DNA of 64,000 bases from Paenibacillus phytorum. Its GTDB lineage: Bacteria; Bacillota; Bacilli; Paenibacillales; NBRC-103111. The stretch spans positions 29,060 to 93,059 of the forward strand of contig NZ_WHOA01000041.1 in the NCBI RefSeq assembly GCF_013141715.1, given 5' to 3'. A program made the translations under genes and the position numbers. The notes below the pieces were generated by a model. The model worked only from the letters and a program-made list of their open reading frames with translations, did not search any database and was not told where the DNA came from. This document shows positions 52,026 through 61,348 of the stretch, in pieces. The first letter of the stretch is position 1. Every line of letters starts with the position of its first letter.

Positions 52026-52346
52026 CTAATCATCCTTTTTATCTGAACCAAGAATCACATAAACAACGCTAAATAAAACGGTTATGCCAAAAATCTGAAG
52101 CCATGCCTTTACCGCATTTATTTTCACATTATAACTTATACTCGAATACACACCCTGTGATGGTTGAAAGGAAACATCCAACCTGGATACCCAGATCGAT
52201 TGATAACCTTGTTTTTCAGGAAAAGGAAACGGACTATTCGATAATAGGTAATAATCAACTGGAACGGCAAGAAAGCAAATAATGATGATAACGACAGCAT
52301 AAACAGCCAAAAGCTTCTTACGACGTGAGGTAATTTCCAAATTCAC
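52026..52346 (-). CDS. Small membrane protein, unknown function
   Basis: A 106-aa protein with two membrane helices (near residues 12-32 and 78-98) flanking an extracytoplasmic loop of about 45 residues ('SPFPFPEKQGYQSIWVSRLD'). Basic N-terminus, DDKK-like end. GTG start with only a weak AGAAG ribosome site, high A+T. No family recognised. It could be a genuine orphan or a poorly expressed gene. Confidence 0.5.
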   Translation of the reverse strand: MNLEITSRRKKLLAVYAVVIIIICFLAVPVDYYLLSNSPFPFPEKQGYQSIWVSRLDVSFQPSQGVYSSISYNVKINAVKAWLQIFGITVLFSVVYVILGSDKKDD

Positions 52347-52367
52347 ATCTTCTTTCGTTTTTGATTT

Positions 52368-52503
52368 TCAAAGCTCTTCAACGACAATACCTTGGGCAAA
52401 TTGGTCACTTAGTAATAAATCAACTAACTTCTCGGCAATAGTCCTAGGTGATGCCAACATCCCCCTTATCCTTTACCCTAGTAAATAGTTCAGAGGCGGC
52501 CAT
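52368..52503 (-). pseudogene. Decayed C-terminus of an SDR-like oxidoreductase
   Basis: Two overlapping minus-strand frames together read AASELFTRVKDKGDVGIT and then LASPRTIAEKLVDLLLSDQF, ending VVEEL. They look like one protein end broken by a frameshift; the TAG in the first frame lies at the switch. The match to an SDR C-terminus is from pattern memory only. No N-terminal part remains. Confidence 0.4.
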
Positions 52504-52504
52504 A

Positions 52505-52523
52505 ATTAGTACCTGGTACTAAT
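52505..52523. promoter_or_regulatory. Palindrome ATTAGTACCTGGTACTAAT
   Basis: Perfect dyad of nine bases on each side of one central base, directly upstream of the decayed SDR remnant. The AGTAC/GTACT arms resemble HxlR/TetR-type operators and the GTACTTAGTAC site at 58535. The remaining bases up to the gerA start at 52656 hold only the germination operon promoter region. Confidence 0.6.
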
Positions 52524-52655
52524 CCATTCGAGTATAATCCATAATTTGGAAAACGTAAATGTAAATCGTAACTACCACGGCAGCCCTTTTCCCCAGTTTT
52601 GGTATAAGGAATAAATTTCCGTTTTCCAAGGAAACCTACTCTCAGGTGATATAAC

Positions 52656-53993
52656 ATGAATCTGACAGAAACAACGGATATGGCCAGACTTAAACTTCAA
52701 TTTGAATCAAATAGTGATTTTGTGATGGAACGAAAACAACTTTTGGGTCAGGAAGTTGTATTTTGTTATTTTCGTCCCTTTGTTAACCTAGCACAAACGA
52801 ATCAATTATTATCTTGGATGGAGTCCAGTCCAATCAGTGATTGGCTTCAACAAATAAGCCTATTGAATGGCAAATTAAACGCTACTTACGACTTGCAGAT
52901 GAGCAGCTTAATGGAAGGTTATTTAATTATTTATTTACTCGATAACCCTATAAGAAATTTTATTATCAAGCCCGTATCATCAACGATTAAGAGAATGATA
53001 AATGTTCCACAAAATGAAAATGTGATTGAGTCTTCCTTTGGGGCGTTTAATGAGGATTTGGACACCAATATGGCGCTGATCCGCGACGAGCTAAGATCCC
53101 CTACACTAACCATGAATACCTTAATTATGGGGACAAAACAACCAAAAAGAACCACCTTAGCTTATTTATCCGACTCTGTTAATCGTAAGCTGCTTTCATC
53201 CTTAATGAAGAAGCTCGAGGCAAATAAAGCAAAGGAATTTAATCATTTGCAAGAAATCATCAAGGTATTGGGTGAAGGGAATTTCAGTCTTATTTCCCCT
53301 TGTTTAACTTCTGAGCGGCCGGCGGAAGCAGCAGACCATTTGAAAAATGGCCGTGTTATCCTGTTTATCGAAGGACTTCCGTTCGCTTTTATTATGCCAG
53401 TTATCATTACAGATCTCTGGTGCATTAACTCCGATCGTAACTTCCCCAAGGTTACAATGGTTACCCTTCGGATGCTTCGGATTATCGGCATGTTTATCGC
53501 ATTAGTCTTACCTGCGCTTTATGTATCTTTGGTCTCCGTGAATCCGGAGGTGCTCCGAATCCAGTTGGCCTTGTCGGTTGCCCAAAGCCGTGAAGGGGTA
53601 CCCTATCCGGCTTTTTTGGAAGTCATATTTATGTTAATTGTGCTAGAGATGCTTATTGAAGCCAGTGTTCGCCTTCCCAAGAGTATCGGTCCCTCGATAA
53701 CGACAGTGGGTGGAATTATTCTTGGACAAGCCGTTGTAAGCGCAAAATTGGTAAGTAATCTATTTATTATTGTTTTGGCTGCTTCGGCTTTAGCGAATTT
53801 TACATTGAACGGGGTACAAAATGGCCTGTTTATTCGAATATCTAAATATGTTCTGATCGTGCTTAGCGCTATTTTTGGTGTTCTTGGTACGATTGGCGGA
53901 CTCATTTGGCTGTCCATCTATATGGCCTCTATCTCGACATTTGGGGTCGCCTATATCAATGTTAATGTAAAGGAAGGTCCCCAGGATGGTTAA
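52656..53993 (+). CDS. Spore germinant receptor subunit A
   Basis: A 445-aa GerA-family protein: a cytosolic N-terminal half ('NVIESSFGAFNEDLDTNMAL', the classical 'GPREGFNED'-like region in divergent form) and about five membrane helices in the C-terminal half. A subunits recognise nutrient germinants in the spore inner membrane together with B and C. It is the first gene of a complete three-gene operon with overlapping coding regions. Confidence 0.93.
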   Translation: MNLTETTDMARLKLQFESNSDFVMERKQLLGQEVVFCYFRPFVNLAQTNQLLSWMESSPISDWLQQISLLNGKLNATYDLQMSSLMEGYLIIYLLDNPIRNFIIKPVSSTIKRMINVPQNENVIESSFGAFNEDLDTNMALIRDELRSPTLTMNTLIMGTKQPKRTTLAYLSDSVNRKLLSSLMKKLEANKAKEFNHLQEIIKVLGEGNFSLISPCLTSERPAEAADHLKNGRVILFIEGLPFAFIMPVIITDLWCINSDRNFPKVTMVTLRMLRIIGMFIALVLPALYVSLVSVNPEVLRIQLALSVAQSREGVPYPAFLEVIFMLIVLEMLIEASVRLPKSIGPSITTVGGIILGQAVVSAKLVSNLFIIVLAASALANFTLNGVQNGLFIRISKYVLIVLSAIFGVLGTIGGLIWLSIYMASISTFGVAYINVNVKEGPQDG

Positions 53994-55065
53994 TAAAATA
54001 TCCGTCTATCTGACATTCATCACTGTACATTTCGGGCTGATATTTTTCATATATCCTGAGAAAATATTTGAATCGACAAGCAAAGGCCATTGGGAAGCTA
54101 TACTGATTGGCTGCCTATATGAAGTGACCATGATGTGGATCTATCTTAGAGGCCTGTCATCTTTCCCTAACATGACGATTGTTCAGATTTGCAAACAAGT
54201 ATTGGGACCCTGGCTGTCAAGAATCCTTCTAATTCCAATCATGTTATATTTTCTTGCGACTCTAGTCTTAATTTCCAGGGTATATTCGGAAATGATGACC
54301 ATCGTATTTTTACCAAAAACGCCGATATGGGCTTTACTCTGTTTTATCTTCTTGGGCTTGTTTGCAGCCTGGTGTGGTATCAAGACTGTACTCAGAACGA
54401 GTGTCATTATCTCGGTTTTGTTCATACCATGGATTTTTGCAGCACTAAGCAGCTCCGTGACAAATTTCGATATCCGTAATGCATCCCCAATTTGGAACAC
54501 TAACTTTGATTTTTTGAAGCATCCTGCTTATTATTCAAGTTTTTTCGCTTTTTCCGGGTTTTTATTTTTGGGTATGATTCACCCTCTTTTTCGAAATGTT
54601 GCGCGCAGCCGAAAGGTATTCATCCTTTTGATTGCTGGCTTGTTTCCTTTATATTTGGCATCCGTTTATATACCCCTTCTCATTTTCGGACAAGAGACTG
54701 TCATTCAACTCCAATTCCCTCTTCACACAGGGATGGATTCGATCGATATGAGCTGGTCCATATTTGAGAGAATGACGCTGTTTTACACAACTTCTACGAT
54801 TGCTTTTTTAATTGTTTATAGTTCGGTTTTAATTTGGATCATAGCTGAGATGTTTCGGAGCATCGTAGTTCCCTTATCCAATAAGTGGTTGAGTGTAATT
54901 ATTACAATCATTGCCTACTTTCTTAGTTCTCTGGTTCCAGGGTGGTCTGAGACAGAACACCTCATTTGGCTGGATACTGGGCTCCGAGCTTATAGTATCT
55001 TTGTCTTTCCAGTCGTAATTGGGATTATTGGCGCGCTGCAAAGGAGGCGAGTTAATCAAGGATGA
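53986..55065 (+). CDS. Spore germinant receptor subunit B (APC-like)
   Basis: A 359-aa protein with ten membrane helices, of the GerAB/spore-permease family; it sets germinant specificity. It overlaps the A gene by 8 bases and the C gene by 4, so all three are translationally coupled. Note the B subunit precedes the C subunit (A-B-C order). Confidence 0.92.
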   Translation: MVNKISVYLTFITVHFGLIFFIYPEKIFESTSKGHWEAILIGCLYEVTMMWIYLRGLSSFPNMTIVQICKQVLGPWLSRILLIPIMLYFLATLVLISRVYSEMMTIVFLPKTPIWALLCFIFLGLFAAWCGIKTVLRTSVIISVLFIPWIFAALSSSVTNFDIRNASPIWNTNFDFLKHPAYYSSFFAFSGFLFLGMIHPLFRNVARSRKVFILLIAGLFPLYLASVYIPLLIFGQETVIQLQFPLHTGMDSIDMSWSIFERMTLFYTTSTIAFLIVYSSVLIWIIAEMFRSIVVPLSNKWLSVIITIIAYFLSSLVPGWSETEHLIWLDTGLRAYSIFVFPVVIGIIGALQRRRVNQG

Positions 55066-56138
55066 CATACATATTTCGTTCAGTCTTAGCACTACTAACG
55101 ATAATCCTGTTATCGGGCTGTTGGGACAATAAGGATATTAATAAAAGGATACTGCCTGTAGCGATGGCTATTAGTCAAACAGATGCAAAAACGTATAAAG
55201 TGGGGCTTCGAGTGCCTCAACCTAATTCCTCTAATATGACACCACGAATATTAACGGGGGAAGCCTCAACGATCAGTGAAGCCTTGGATCGGATGCGTGG
55301 AAATGTAGAAAGCAGTATTGATTTACTGCATCTCAAACTTCTGATGATTGATGAAAGAACCGCTAAGCTTGGTATAAAAGAAGTGCTTGAATATGCCATT
55401 AGGTCTCATGACATTGCACCTAAAGCGCTGGTTTCTGTGTATAGAGGTGATTTAATTGAAATTTTAAACAAAAAAGAGCAAGGCGGAGCGGAAGGAGGCA
55501 CTGCAAGCTATGATTTTTTCAACAAGCTGGCTGGCTGGACCCCCAATACTTCTATTGTGTATTTATGGGAAGCATTTCGAGGGGGCTTTTCACATACGGA
55601 AGATTATGCGCTTCCTATCATTAAACCTGGAGAGCGTACAATGTTTAAGTTAGATGGTTCCGCCATCATGAGTCGGGGAGTTATGGTTGGAACGATTTCT
55701 TCAGATGATACGCTCATATACAACATTATGAAAGGTGATTTTCAGGGGGCTAATGTAGAAGTACTGGAGCATGCCAGCGTTCTCCTAGTCGACGTGGATT
55801 ATAAGCACCGTCATCATTGGGATGGCCATACACCGCAAGTGGAAACGGATATGAAGGTCATTGGCATGCTTCTGGAGACGAAGGGCAACCCCAGTAAAGA
55901 ACAGATTAATGAAGAACTCAAAAACTTGTTGAGCAAGCGGGCTAAAGCTATGATTTCCAAACTGCAGGAAAATCAGTCCGATTTGTTTGGTTACGGACAA
56001 TATTTCCGTAATGATCTTTCTCATGATCAATTAAAGGAATGGAGAAAAACCTGGTATCCACGGCTGAAAGTGACATTAAATGTGAAAGTGAATATTAGAA
56101 ATAGTGGGAATTTGAAATTTAATACGATTGATTCGTGA
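55062..56138 (+). CDS. Spore germinant receptor subunit C, lipoprotein
   Basis: A 358-aa Ger(x)C-family lipoprotein: lipobox LSGC with Cys20, then 'WDNKDINKRILPVAMAIS', the usual 'CWD...E' start, and a three-domain exported part. It is anchored on the outer face of the spore inner membrane. Ends the gerA-type operon and is followed by a strong terminator. Expected to be transcribed in the forespore; I could not single out a sigma-G promoter. Confidence 0.93.
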   Translation: MTYIFRSVLALLTIILLSGCWDNKDINKRILPVAMAISQTDAKTYKVGLRVPQPNSSNMTPRILTGEASTISEALDRMRGNVESSIDLLHLKLLMIDERTAKLGIKEVLEYAIRSHDIAPKALVSVYRGDLIEILNKKEQGGAEGGTASYDFFNKLAGWTPNTSIVYLWEAFRGGFSHTEDYALPIIKPGERTMFKLDGSAIMSRGVMVGTISSDDTLIYNIMKGDFQGANVEVLEHASVLLVDVDYKHRHHWDGHTPQVETDMKVIGMLLETKGNPSKEQINEELKNLLSKRAKAMISKLQENQSDLFGYGQYFRNDLSHDQLKEWRKTWYPRLKVTLNVKVNIRNSGNLKFNTIDS

Positions 56139-56154
56139 GCATAAGGGCAAAAAC

Positions 56155-56192
56155 GACTGAAAAACACAGCTTCCAAGCTGTATTTTTCAGTC
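56155..56192 (+). terminator. Terminator of the germination operon
   Basis: Long stem GACTGAAAAACACAGCTT / AAGCTGTATTTTTCAGTC (one mismatch) with a CC-loop; T-rich on both sides so it may act in both directions, also for the convergent reductase gene. Confidence 0.85.
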
Positions 56193-56203
56193 TATTTCCA
56201 TTT

Positions 56204-56785
56204 CTATGAACGCTTCAAACCTAACTTTTCAACATCTGCCAGCCATTTTTCACGTTGCTTATCCGTTGAAGACTTAACGGGACTTATTTCTGTAATCTTG
56301 ACGGGATTGACTCCACAAAATTGTAAGGTCCCACGTTTCATGACATGATGCCCTGCTTGTTTGTACACCCATCGATAGTACCAGGCAGGTGTGTCCATGG
56401 TTACTATGAGACGGGCAGACTTCCCGCTCAATAATTTGTCCCAGAACATGGAGTTAGGCCGATACCGATAGGCGAAGCCTGGTAGAAATACACGATCGAT
56501 GAACCCCTTTAGGATCGCTGGGACCGTCCCCCACCATATCGGATATACGAACACCAGGTGATCCGCCCAACGGATCGTCTCTTGAGCCGCAAGTAAATCC
56601 TCTTCTAGCTCCAGCCGTTGATGGTACCCATATTTCAAATTCGGTTCAAAAGACAAAGAGCCTATATGAATGCTGCGTACCTCCGAGCCGCTAGCAATTG
56701 CACCTTTCTTGTAGGCCTCCGATAACGCTGTGCAATAGCTCTTGGCATAAGGATGTCCGTTAATAATGGCTATGTTTGGTTGCAT
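56204..56785 (-). CDS. NAD(P)H dehydrogenase (quinone)-like flavoprotein
   Basis: A 193-aa flavodoxin-fold protein of the MdaB/DT-diaphorase/KefF group: 'NIAIINGHPYAKSYCTALSE' at the start and 'FVYPIWWGTVPAILKGFIDR' in the FMN-binding loop region, typical for the family. Two-electron reduction of quinones or related electrophiles is expected. GAGGAGG ribosome site. Convergent with the ger operon, divergent from an AraC regulator that may control it. Confidence 0.85.
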   Translation of the reverse strand: MQPNIAIINGHPYAKSYCTALSEAYKKGAIASGSEVRSIHIGSLSFEPNLKYGYHQRLELEEDLLAAQETIRWADHLVFVYPIWWGTVPAILKGFIDRVFLPGFAYRYRPNSMFWDKLLSGKSARLIVTMDTPAWYYRWVYKQAGHHVMKRGTLQFCGVNPVKITEISPVKSSTDKQREKWLADVEKLGLKRS

Positions 56786-56930
56786 ATTCCTGCCTCCTCG
56801 TGACTCTGTTTATTCATCTTTCATCACTGTACGTGTTAAGATAAAGTAAGAATAAGCCATTTGGAACTAGAAAAGTATGATCAAACATGCCAAAATCTTA
56901 TTCTTATGTGCAGAAAGGAGACCTCGGGCG

Positions 56931-57968
56931 TTGTTACCAAACTACACTGGGTTATCTGTATCCCTTGTTTATCCGATTATCAAAGCGATTGTGTTAAAGG
57001 GACATAACAAAGACGAATTTTTCAAAAGAGCAAATATGGATGAGTCCATTCTTCAAGACACCGAGGCTCGGTTGTCGGAGGAGGATTTCGAACGTATGAC
57101 GGAATTAGCCGCTGCCATTACATCCGATGACATGTTCGGATTACATCAGGGACAGAACATAGAGGTTTCTGATTTGGGGATTCTAGGATATGTGATGCTT
57201 CACTCAAAAACCATCGGTCAAGGCCTAGCAGCTTTTCAAAAATATAATATGATCGTATGTGATGGATACAACATCAATTGGCAAATAGAAGAGAATGACG
57301 TTATCATCGGGTTGTCCTACAATCGTCCTCACAAGCAAGCGGCCAGACACTGCATAGAAGATATGGCTAGTTCTTTGTATCATTTGATGATAAGGCTAAG
57401 CTGCAGAAATATTTCTTTAAAAGAGGTGCATTTCACTCATGCTCTCTCCACGGAGATTGACGCGTATACATCGGTACTAGGGGTCACGCCGCAGTTTGGT
57501 AAGGATTCGAATACAATTCGTATAAGCAAGGACATTCTGGAATACCCCATTTTATTAGCGGACTCCAAGCTATTGGGGACTTTCGAGGCCATCGCGGAGG
57601 AAACCAGACACAGACTCATGGAAGGTCGAACATTTTCCGACCAATTATACAATTGGATCATGAAGGACATGCCGATGCCTTTTCCAAGTTTAAAAGAGAC
57701 ATCAATGGCTTTTAAAATGAGTGTTAGAAGCATTCAGGCAAGGTTAAAGCAGGAAAATACAACCTATCAAGATATCATGAATCGGGCTCGAAGAGAGCTT
57801 GCTGTTGGTTATTTGGCTAAACCGGAATATAAAATAGGAGAAGTCGCTTACCTTCTTCACTTTTCTGAGCCAAGTGCCTTTCAAAGTGCTTTTAAGAAGT
57901 GGACAGGGGTAACACCAAGGCAGTATAGGATGGAATTATTGAACCAGGGGATTGCAAAGGGAAGCTAG
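56931..57968 (+). CDS. AraC-family regulator with arabinose-binding-like N-domain
   Basis: A 345-aa protein: the first 220 residues form the effector-type AraC N-domain of the OruR/ArgR-like kind ('MTELAAAITSDDMFGLHQGQ', 'ILGYVMLHSKTIGQGLAAFQ'), the last 100 a double HTH ending 'FSEPSAFQSAFKKWTGVTPR'. The start is TTG 56931, 10 bases after AAAGGAG; ATG 56877 lacks a ribosome site. Divergent from the flavoprotein gene at 56204. Effector unknown. Confidence 0.85.
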   Translation: MLPNYTGLSVSLVYPIIKAIVLKGHNKDEFFKRANMDESILQDTEARLSEEDFERMTELAAAITSDDMFGLHQGQNIEVSDLGILGYVMLHSKTIGQGLAAFQKYNMIVCDGYNINWQIEENDVIIGLSYNRPHKQAARHCIEDMASSLYHLMIRLSCRNISLKEVHFTHALSTEIDAYTSVLGVTPQFGKDSNTIRISKDILEYPILLADSKLLGTFEAIAEETRHRLMEGRTFSDQLYNWIMKDMPMPFPSLKETSMAFKMSVRSIQARLKQENTTYQDIMNRARRELAVGYLAKPEYKIGEVAYLLHFSEPSAFQSAFKKWTGVTPRQYRMELLNQGIAKGS

Positions 57969-58019
57969 AAAGATGAGGCAGCATAAGCGCTGGCTTTACT
58001 GAATATTGATGAGATTTTT

Positions 58020-58051
58020 AAGCCCTCGAAGTACTCGATTGGGCTTTTTTT
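58020..58051 (+). terminator. Intrinsic terminator of the AraC gene
   Basis: AAGCCC-TCGA loop TCGA-TT-GGGCTT followed by seven T. It overlaps the end of the frameshifted HxlR gene on the other strand. Confidence 0.8.
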
Positions 58052-58052
58052 A

Positions 58053-58447
58053 TTATACGGTGTTAACGTCTTTCTGATTATCTTCGTTCTCTGTTCCGCC
58101 ATTTACATTGGCATTCTTCAAAAATTCGATATGGCTAAATCCCCAACCGCACATATTGGCTAAAACCGAACTTAACGTTCTTCCGTGATGGACAAAAAGT
58201 ATTCAACCTTGGGCGGAATTTCTTGATACACACGGCGTACAACGAGTCCGTCCCGCTCCATTTCACGAAGTTGATTAGTGAGCATACCTTGCGTGACACC
58301 CGGAAGATGACGTCTCAGCTCCCCGAAGCGCTTGGTGCCTTCATTCAGTAAAATAAATAAAATTAGCGGCTTCCATTTCCCTCCAATCACTTGCAGAGTA
58401 GCCAATATCCCCTGCGTCGTTATGAAATCGCGATTTTCTTCCCGCAT
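58053..58447 (-). pseudogene. HxlR-family regulator interrupted by a frameshift
   Basis: The N-terminal 91 codons give a clear HxlR winged HTH ([20 protein letters not shown], '[20 protein letters not shown]') but stop right after '[11 protein letters not shown]'. The next frame continues with [20 protein letters not shown] and ends DVNTV at TAA 58055-58053, which is the normal HxlR C-terminus. An indel at the GAAGAACGTT junction (about 58170-58180) therefore splits the gene. The truncated form keeps the DNA-binding part and might still work, but dimerisation would suffer. Confidence 0.8.
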
Positions 58448-58534
58448 GTTCCCAACTCCCTATCACATGATTAGTACTTTCATAGTTGTTACTTTATCAA
58501 AGTATCCGGAATTAAAATAGTACGATGTTTTATT

Positions 58535-58545
58535 GTACTTAGTAC
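58535..58545. promoter_or_regulatory. Palindrome GTACTTAGTAC, candidate HxlR operator
   Basis: Perfect 5-1-5 dyad in the divergent region between the HxlR gene and the reductase at 58700; further TAGTAC/GTACTAC words nearby (58478-58562) suggest multiple sites. Confidence 0.55.
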
Positions 58546-58699
58546 GATTTACGGTACTACCTGCCGGAATCAAGTGCCACCGATGGTACGTTTTAGCTGA
58601 CATAGTATGAATAAAAAGCGTACTTTTCAAAAATGGAATTCCCCACAATAATGAGGATGTAACTCGCTAAACTACGCAAAAAGAGAGAGGATGTTTACT

Positions 58700-59242
58700 T
58701 TGAAAATAATGGTTATTATCGCTCATCCCCAGCTGAATCACTCCCGTGCCAATCAGACTTGGACACATGAGCTGAAGAAACATGCCAACATTGATGTCCG
58801 AGATCTTTATCAAGAGTACCCAGATTGGAAAATCGATAGAGAGAGGGAGCAACAATTGCTGCTCCAATATGACCGGATCGTATTCCAGTTCCCCTTTTAT
58901 TGGTACAGCTCCCCTCCTCTTTTAAAAAAATGGTTCGATGATGTTTTAACGTATGGCTGGGCTTTCGGACCCGGAGGTGATCATTTGAAAGGCAAAGAGT
59001 TCATTGTTGCAACGACAACTGGGGGCAAGGAAAGCGAATACAATTCGAGGGGTTACAACTGGTTCACAATCAGCGAATTATTAAGACCGATACAAAGCAC
59101 CATCACCAAATGCAACGGCGCCTATCTTCCCGGTTTTGTCACCTATAATGTGAATGAAGCCACAGATATACATCTTGCAGAAGAGGCAAAAAAGTACGCG
59201 GATCATATCCAAACTTCCATACGTGCGCTCGTTCAAGGATAA
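58700..59242 (+). CDS. NAD(P)H oxidoreductase, flavodoxin fold (KefF/YwrO-like)
   Basis: A 180-aa flavoprotein. 'KIMVIIAHPQLNHSRANQTW' and 'FQFPFYWYSSPPLLKKWFDD' then 'VLTYGWAFGPGGDHLKGKEF' are the family's FMN and active-site motifs. The start is TTG 58700, 9 bases after GAGAGAGG; ATG 58691 abuts that site. Divergent from an HxlR gene, the usual sensor of quinone or electrophile stress, so it is probably a quinone-detoxifying reductase. Confidence 0.87.
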   Translation: MKIMVIIAHPQLNHSRANQTWTHELKKHANIDVRDLYQEYPDWKIDREREQQLLLQYDRIVFQFPFYWYSSPPLLKKWFDDVLTYGWAFGPGGDHLKGKEFIVATTTGGKESEYNSRGYNWFTISELLRPIQSTITKCNGAYLPGFVTYNVNEATDIHLAEEAKKYADHIQTSIRALVQG

Positions 59243-59329
59243 ACGACTCCGCCGTCCTTCTGGGACGAACGCGTTTGTCAAGGTAGATGCGAAGCAAAAG
59301 TATAAAACTTATACTTTCTTATCTACTAA

Positions 59330-59352
59330 GAAAGCCCGAAAGGGCTTTTTTT
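59330..59352 (+). terminator. Intrinsic terminator
   Basis: AAAGCCC GAA AGGGCTTT followed by T-run, after the flavoprotein gene. The flanking 59243-59483 holds no gene, only this and the MFS promoter region. Confidence 0.85.
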
Positions 59353-59483
59353 ACGTTAATCCAATATTTAAAAACTACATCGCTAGACTGAGAACTTTTT
59401 AAAGCTTGCGCCGGATGAGTGAAACACCTTGAAGATCTATGCTTAGAAGCGTTGAGGAATTTAGTTATAGATGAGGTGTAACC

Positions 59484-61043
59484 ATGAAAAAGCAAGGAAA
59501 CAACAAGACTTTAGTTCTAATCGGTCTGCTGCTAGGCCTGGTATTCTCAGAGTTGGATCAAACGGTCGTGTCGACGGCTCTGCCGACCATTATTCGTGAT
59601 CTGCACGGCATGACACTTTACGGCTGGGTAGCAGGGATTTACATGCTCTCGATTACGATGTTCATGCCGATCTTCGGCAAGCTTGCCGATATTTATGGTC
59701 GCAAGAAGATTTATTTAAGCTGTGTCGCCCTATTTATGGTCGGATCCATCATCAGCGGACTCGCTGATTCGATGACCATACTACTAATCGGCAGAGGCGT
59801 TCAAGGAATCGGAGCCGGTGGACTCATGCCTTTGGCCATGATCATCATTGGCGATACATTTCCACTAGAGCAGCGAGCCAAAGTCCAGAGCCTTGTCGGC
59901 CCGTTATTGATTCTGCCACAGCTGATCGGCCCTACGATTGGCGGGTATTTCGTAAGCTATGTGAGCTGGCATTGGATCTTTCTGATCAACATTCCTGTAG
60001 GACTTATCGCTGCCTTTATCGTTTCCAAGGGCTTGCAAGAAGCGGTCAGCACCGAGAAAAAATCCATTGACTGGGCAGGAGCCTTTACACTCGTTCTTGC
60101 TATGCTCTCACTTCTTCTAGCTCCGGTCTTGATCGACATCAAAGGCTATACGTGGTCTTCCCCAGTTATTATCGGCTTATTGACGTTATTCGCAGCTCTT
60201 ACCCTGCTCTTTATCCGAATCGAATCGAAGACCAAGGAGCCGATCATTCCGCTTGTTCTCTTCAGAAATCGGTCCGTCATCGTATTGTCCTGTATCGTGT
60301 TCCTAACCATGCTTGGTGTCATGGGAGGCATGTCGGGATTCCCATTTTTTGCGCAGAATGTCATGGATATGTCACCCACCGCATCCGGTTACTTATCTCT
60401 GGCCTTCATGGCAGGCGCCATTCCGGCAAGTGTCCTTTGCGGTAATCTCATAACGAAGATCGCCTACAAGAAACTCTTCATCGTATCGTTTATCTTCCCG
60501 ATCGTAAGCTATGTACTGTTATCGCGCATACATGTTGATACAACAGTGATCTATATTATCGTAGCGTTCTTCATTTTGGGGCTTGGGATCGGCGTTCTAT
60601 TCGGTTCAGATAATTTGATCGTGCAGGAGTCCGTTGCGAAGGAACACAGCGGAGTCGGAGTGGCAACGGTGCAGTTGTTCCAGGCCATTGGTACCACGCT
60701 AGGATTCAGTATCTTCGGAAGCTTGCTTTCCAGAAATATCGCCAGCAGTTTATCCGGATTATCGGACCAATTTCCAGAAGGAACTGCAGAGACAATCCTG
60801 AATGGAGGCACCCCACAGGGGCTCTCAGATGACTTACTGCTGCAAATCAAAGTGGTATTTGCAGAGGCATTCCAACACATTTTCGCTATTGGCATCATTT
60901 TCGCCATCGTAGCTTTCATAGCTTGCTGGTTCATGAGAAAAGAAGTGCTGACGAATGCGGAAGAAGTTGTGACTGCAAAAGAAGCTCTTACGAACACTGA
61001 AGAAACTTTGACTGCAAAAGAGGCTCTGACTACAAATACATGA
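59484..61043 (+). CDS. MFS exporter, DHA2 (EmrB/QacA) family
   Basis: A 519-aa 14-TMS transporter with motif D1 (LVFSELDQTVVSTALPTI), motif A (FGKLADIYGRKKIYL) and motif C (GPTIGGYFVSYVSWHW), i.e. the standard DHA2 drug:H+ antiporter set. The C-terminal tail is unusual: two near copies of TAKEALTNTEE-type repeats (VVTAKEALTNTEETLTAKEA). GAGGTGTAACC precedes the ATG. It may belong to the same electrophile-stress response as the preceding reductase, although a terminator separates them. Confidence 0.88.
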   Translation: MKKQGNNKTLVLIGLLLGLVFSELDQTVVSTALPTIIRDLHGMTLYGWVAGIYMLSITMFMPIFGKLADIYGRKKIYLSCVALFMVGSIISGLADSMTILLIGRGVQGIGAGGLMPLAMIIIGDTFPLEQRAKVQSLVGPLLILPQLIGPTIGGYFVSYVSWHWIFLINIPVGLIAAFIVSKGLQEAVSTEKKSIDWAGAFTLVLAMLSLLLAPVLIDIKGYTWSSPVIIGLLTLFAALTLLFIRIESKTKEPIIPLVLFRNRSVIVLSCIVFLTMLGVMGGMSGFPFFAQNVMDMSPTASGYLSLAFMAGAIPASVLCGNLITKIAYKKLFIVSFIFPIVSYVLLSRIHVDTTVIYIIVAFFILGLGIGVLFGSDNLIVQESVAKEHSGVGVATVQLFQAIGTTLGFSIFGSLLSRNIASSLSGLSDQFPEGTAETILNGGTPQGLSDDLLLQIKVVFAEAFQHIFAIGIIFAIVAFIACWFMRKEVLTNAEEVVTAKEALTNTEETLTAKEALTTNT

Positions 61044-61160
61044 CAAAAATAGACGGCTTACGCTATCCTTACACGAGTTGTGTAATGGTTGATGCACAGC
61101 ATGTTATGCGGAGGTTGTATAGGGTAAACGGATTTGCTTGCTCAACCGAGTAAACCTTGT

Positions 61161-61348
61161 AATGTTGTACGATGTACAACAATTGGCAAGCTAATCGGCG
61201 TTTTCCACGCGAATGTTGCAGAAAATACAACAATTTCTGCTAAAAGTAGCTCTATAGCTTATAAAAAGGCTAAATTGTTGTACGACATACAACATCTTTA
61301 GCTTTCCCAGCAGAAATCGAGGAAATTGTTGCACTCTGTACAACATGT
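61161..61348. repeat. Four TGTTGTAC/GTACAACA palindromes with 51-62-51 spacing (cluster D)
   Basis: 19-bp dyads centred at 61172 (TGTTGTACGATGTACAACA), 61223, 61285 and 61336. The sequence is unrelated to clusters A-C but the spacing is the same. It lies in the 437-base gap between the DHA2 exporter and the ndh terminator. Confidence 0.9.
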
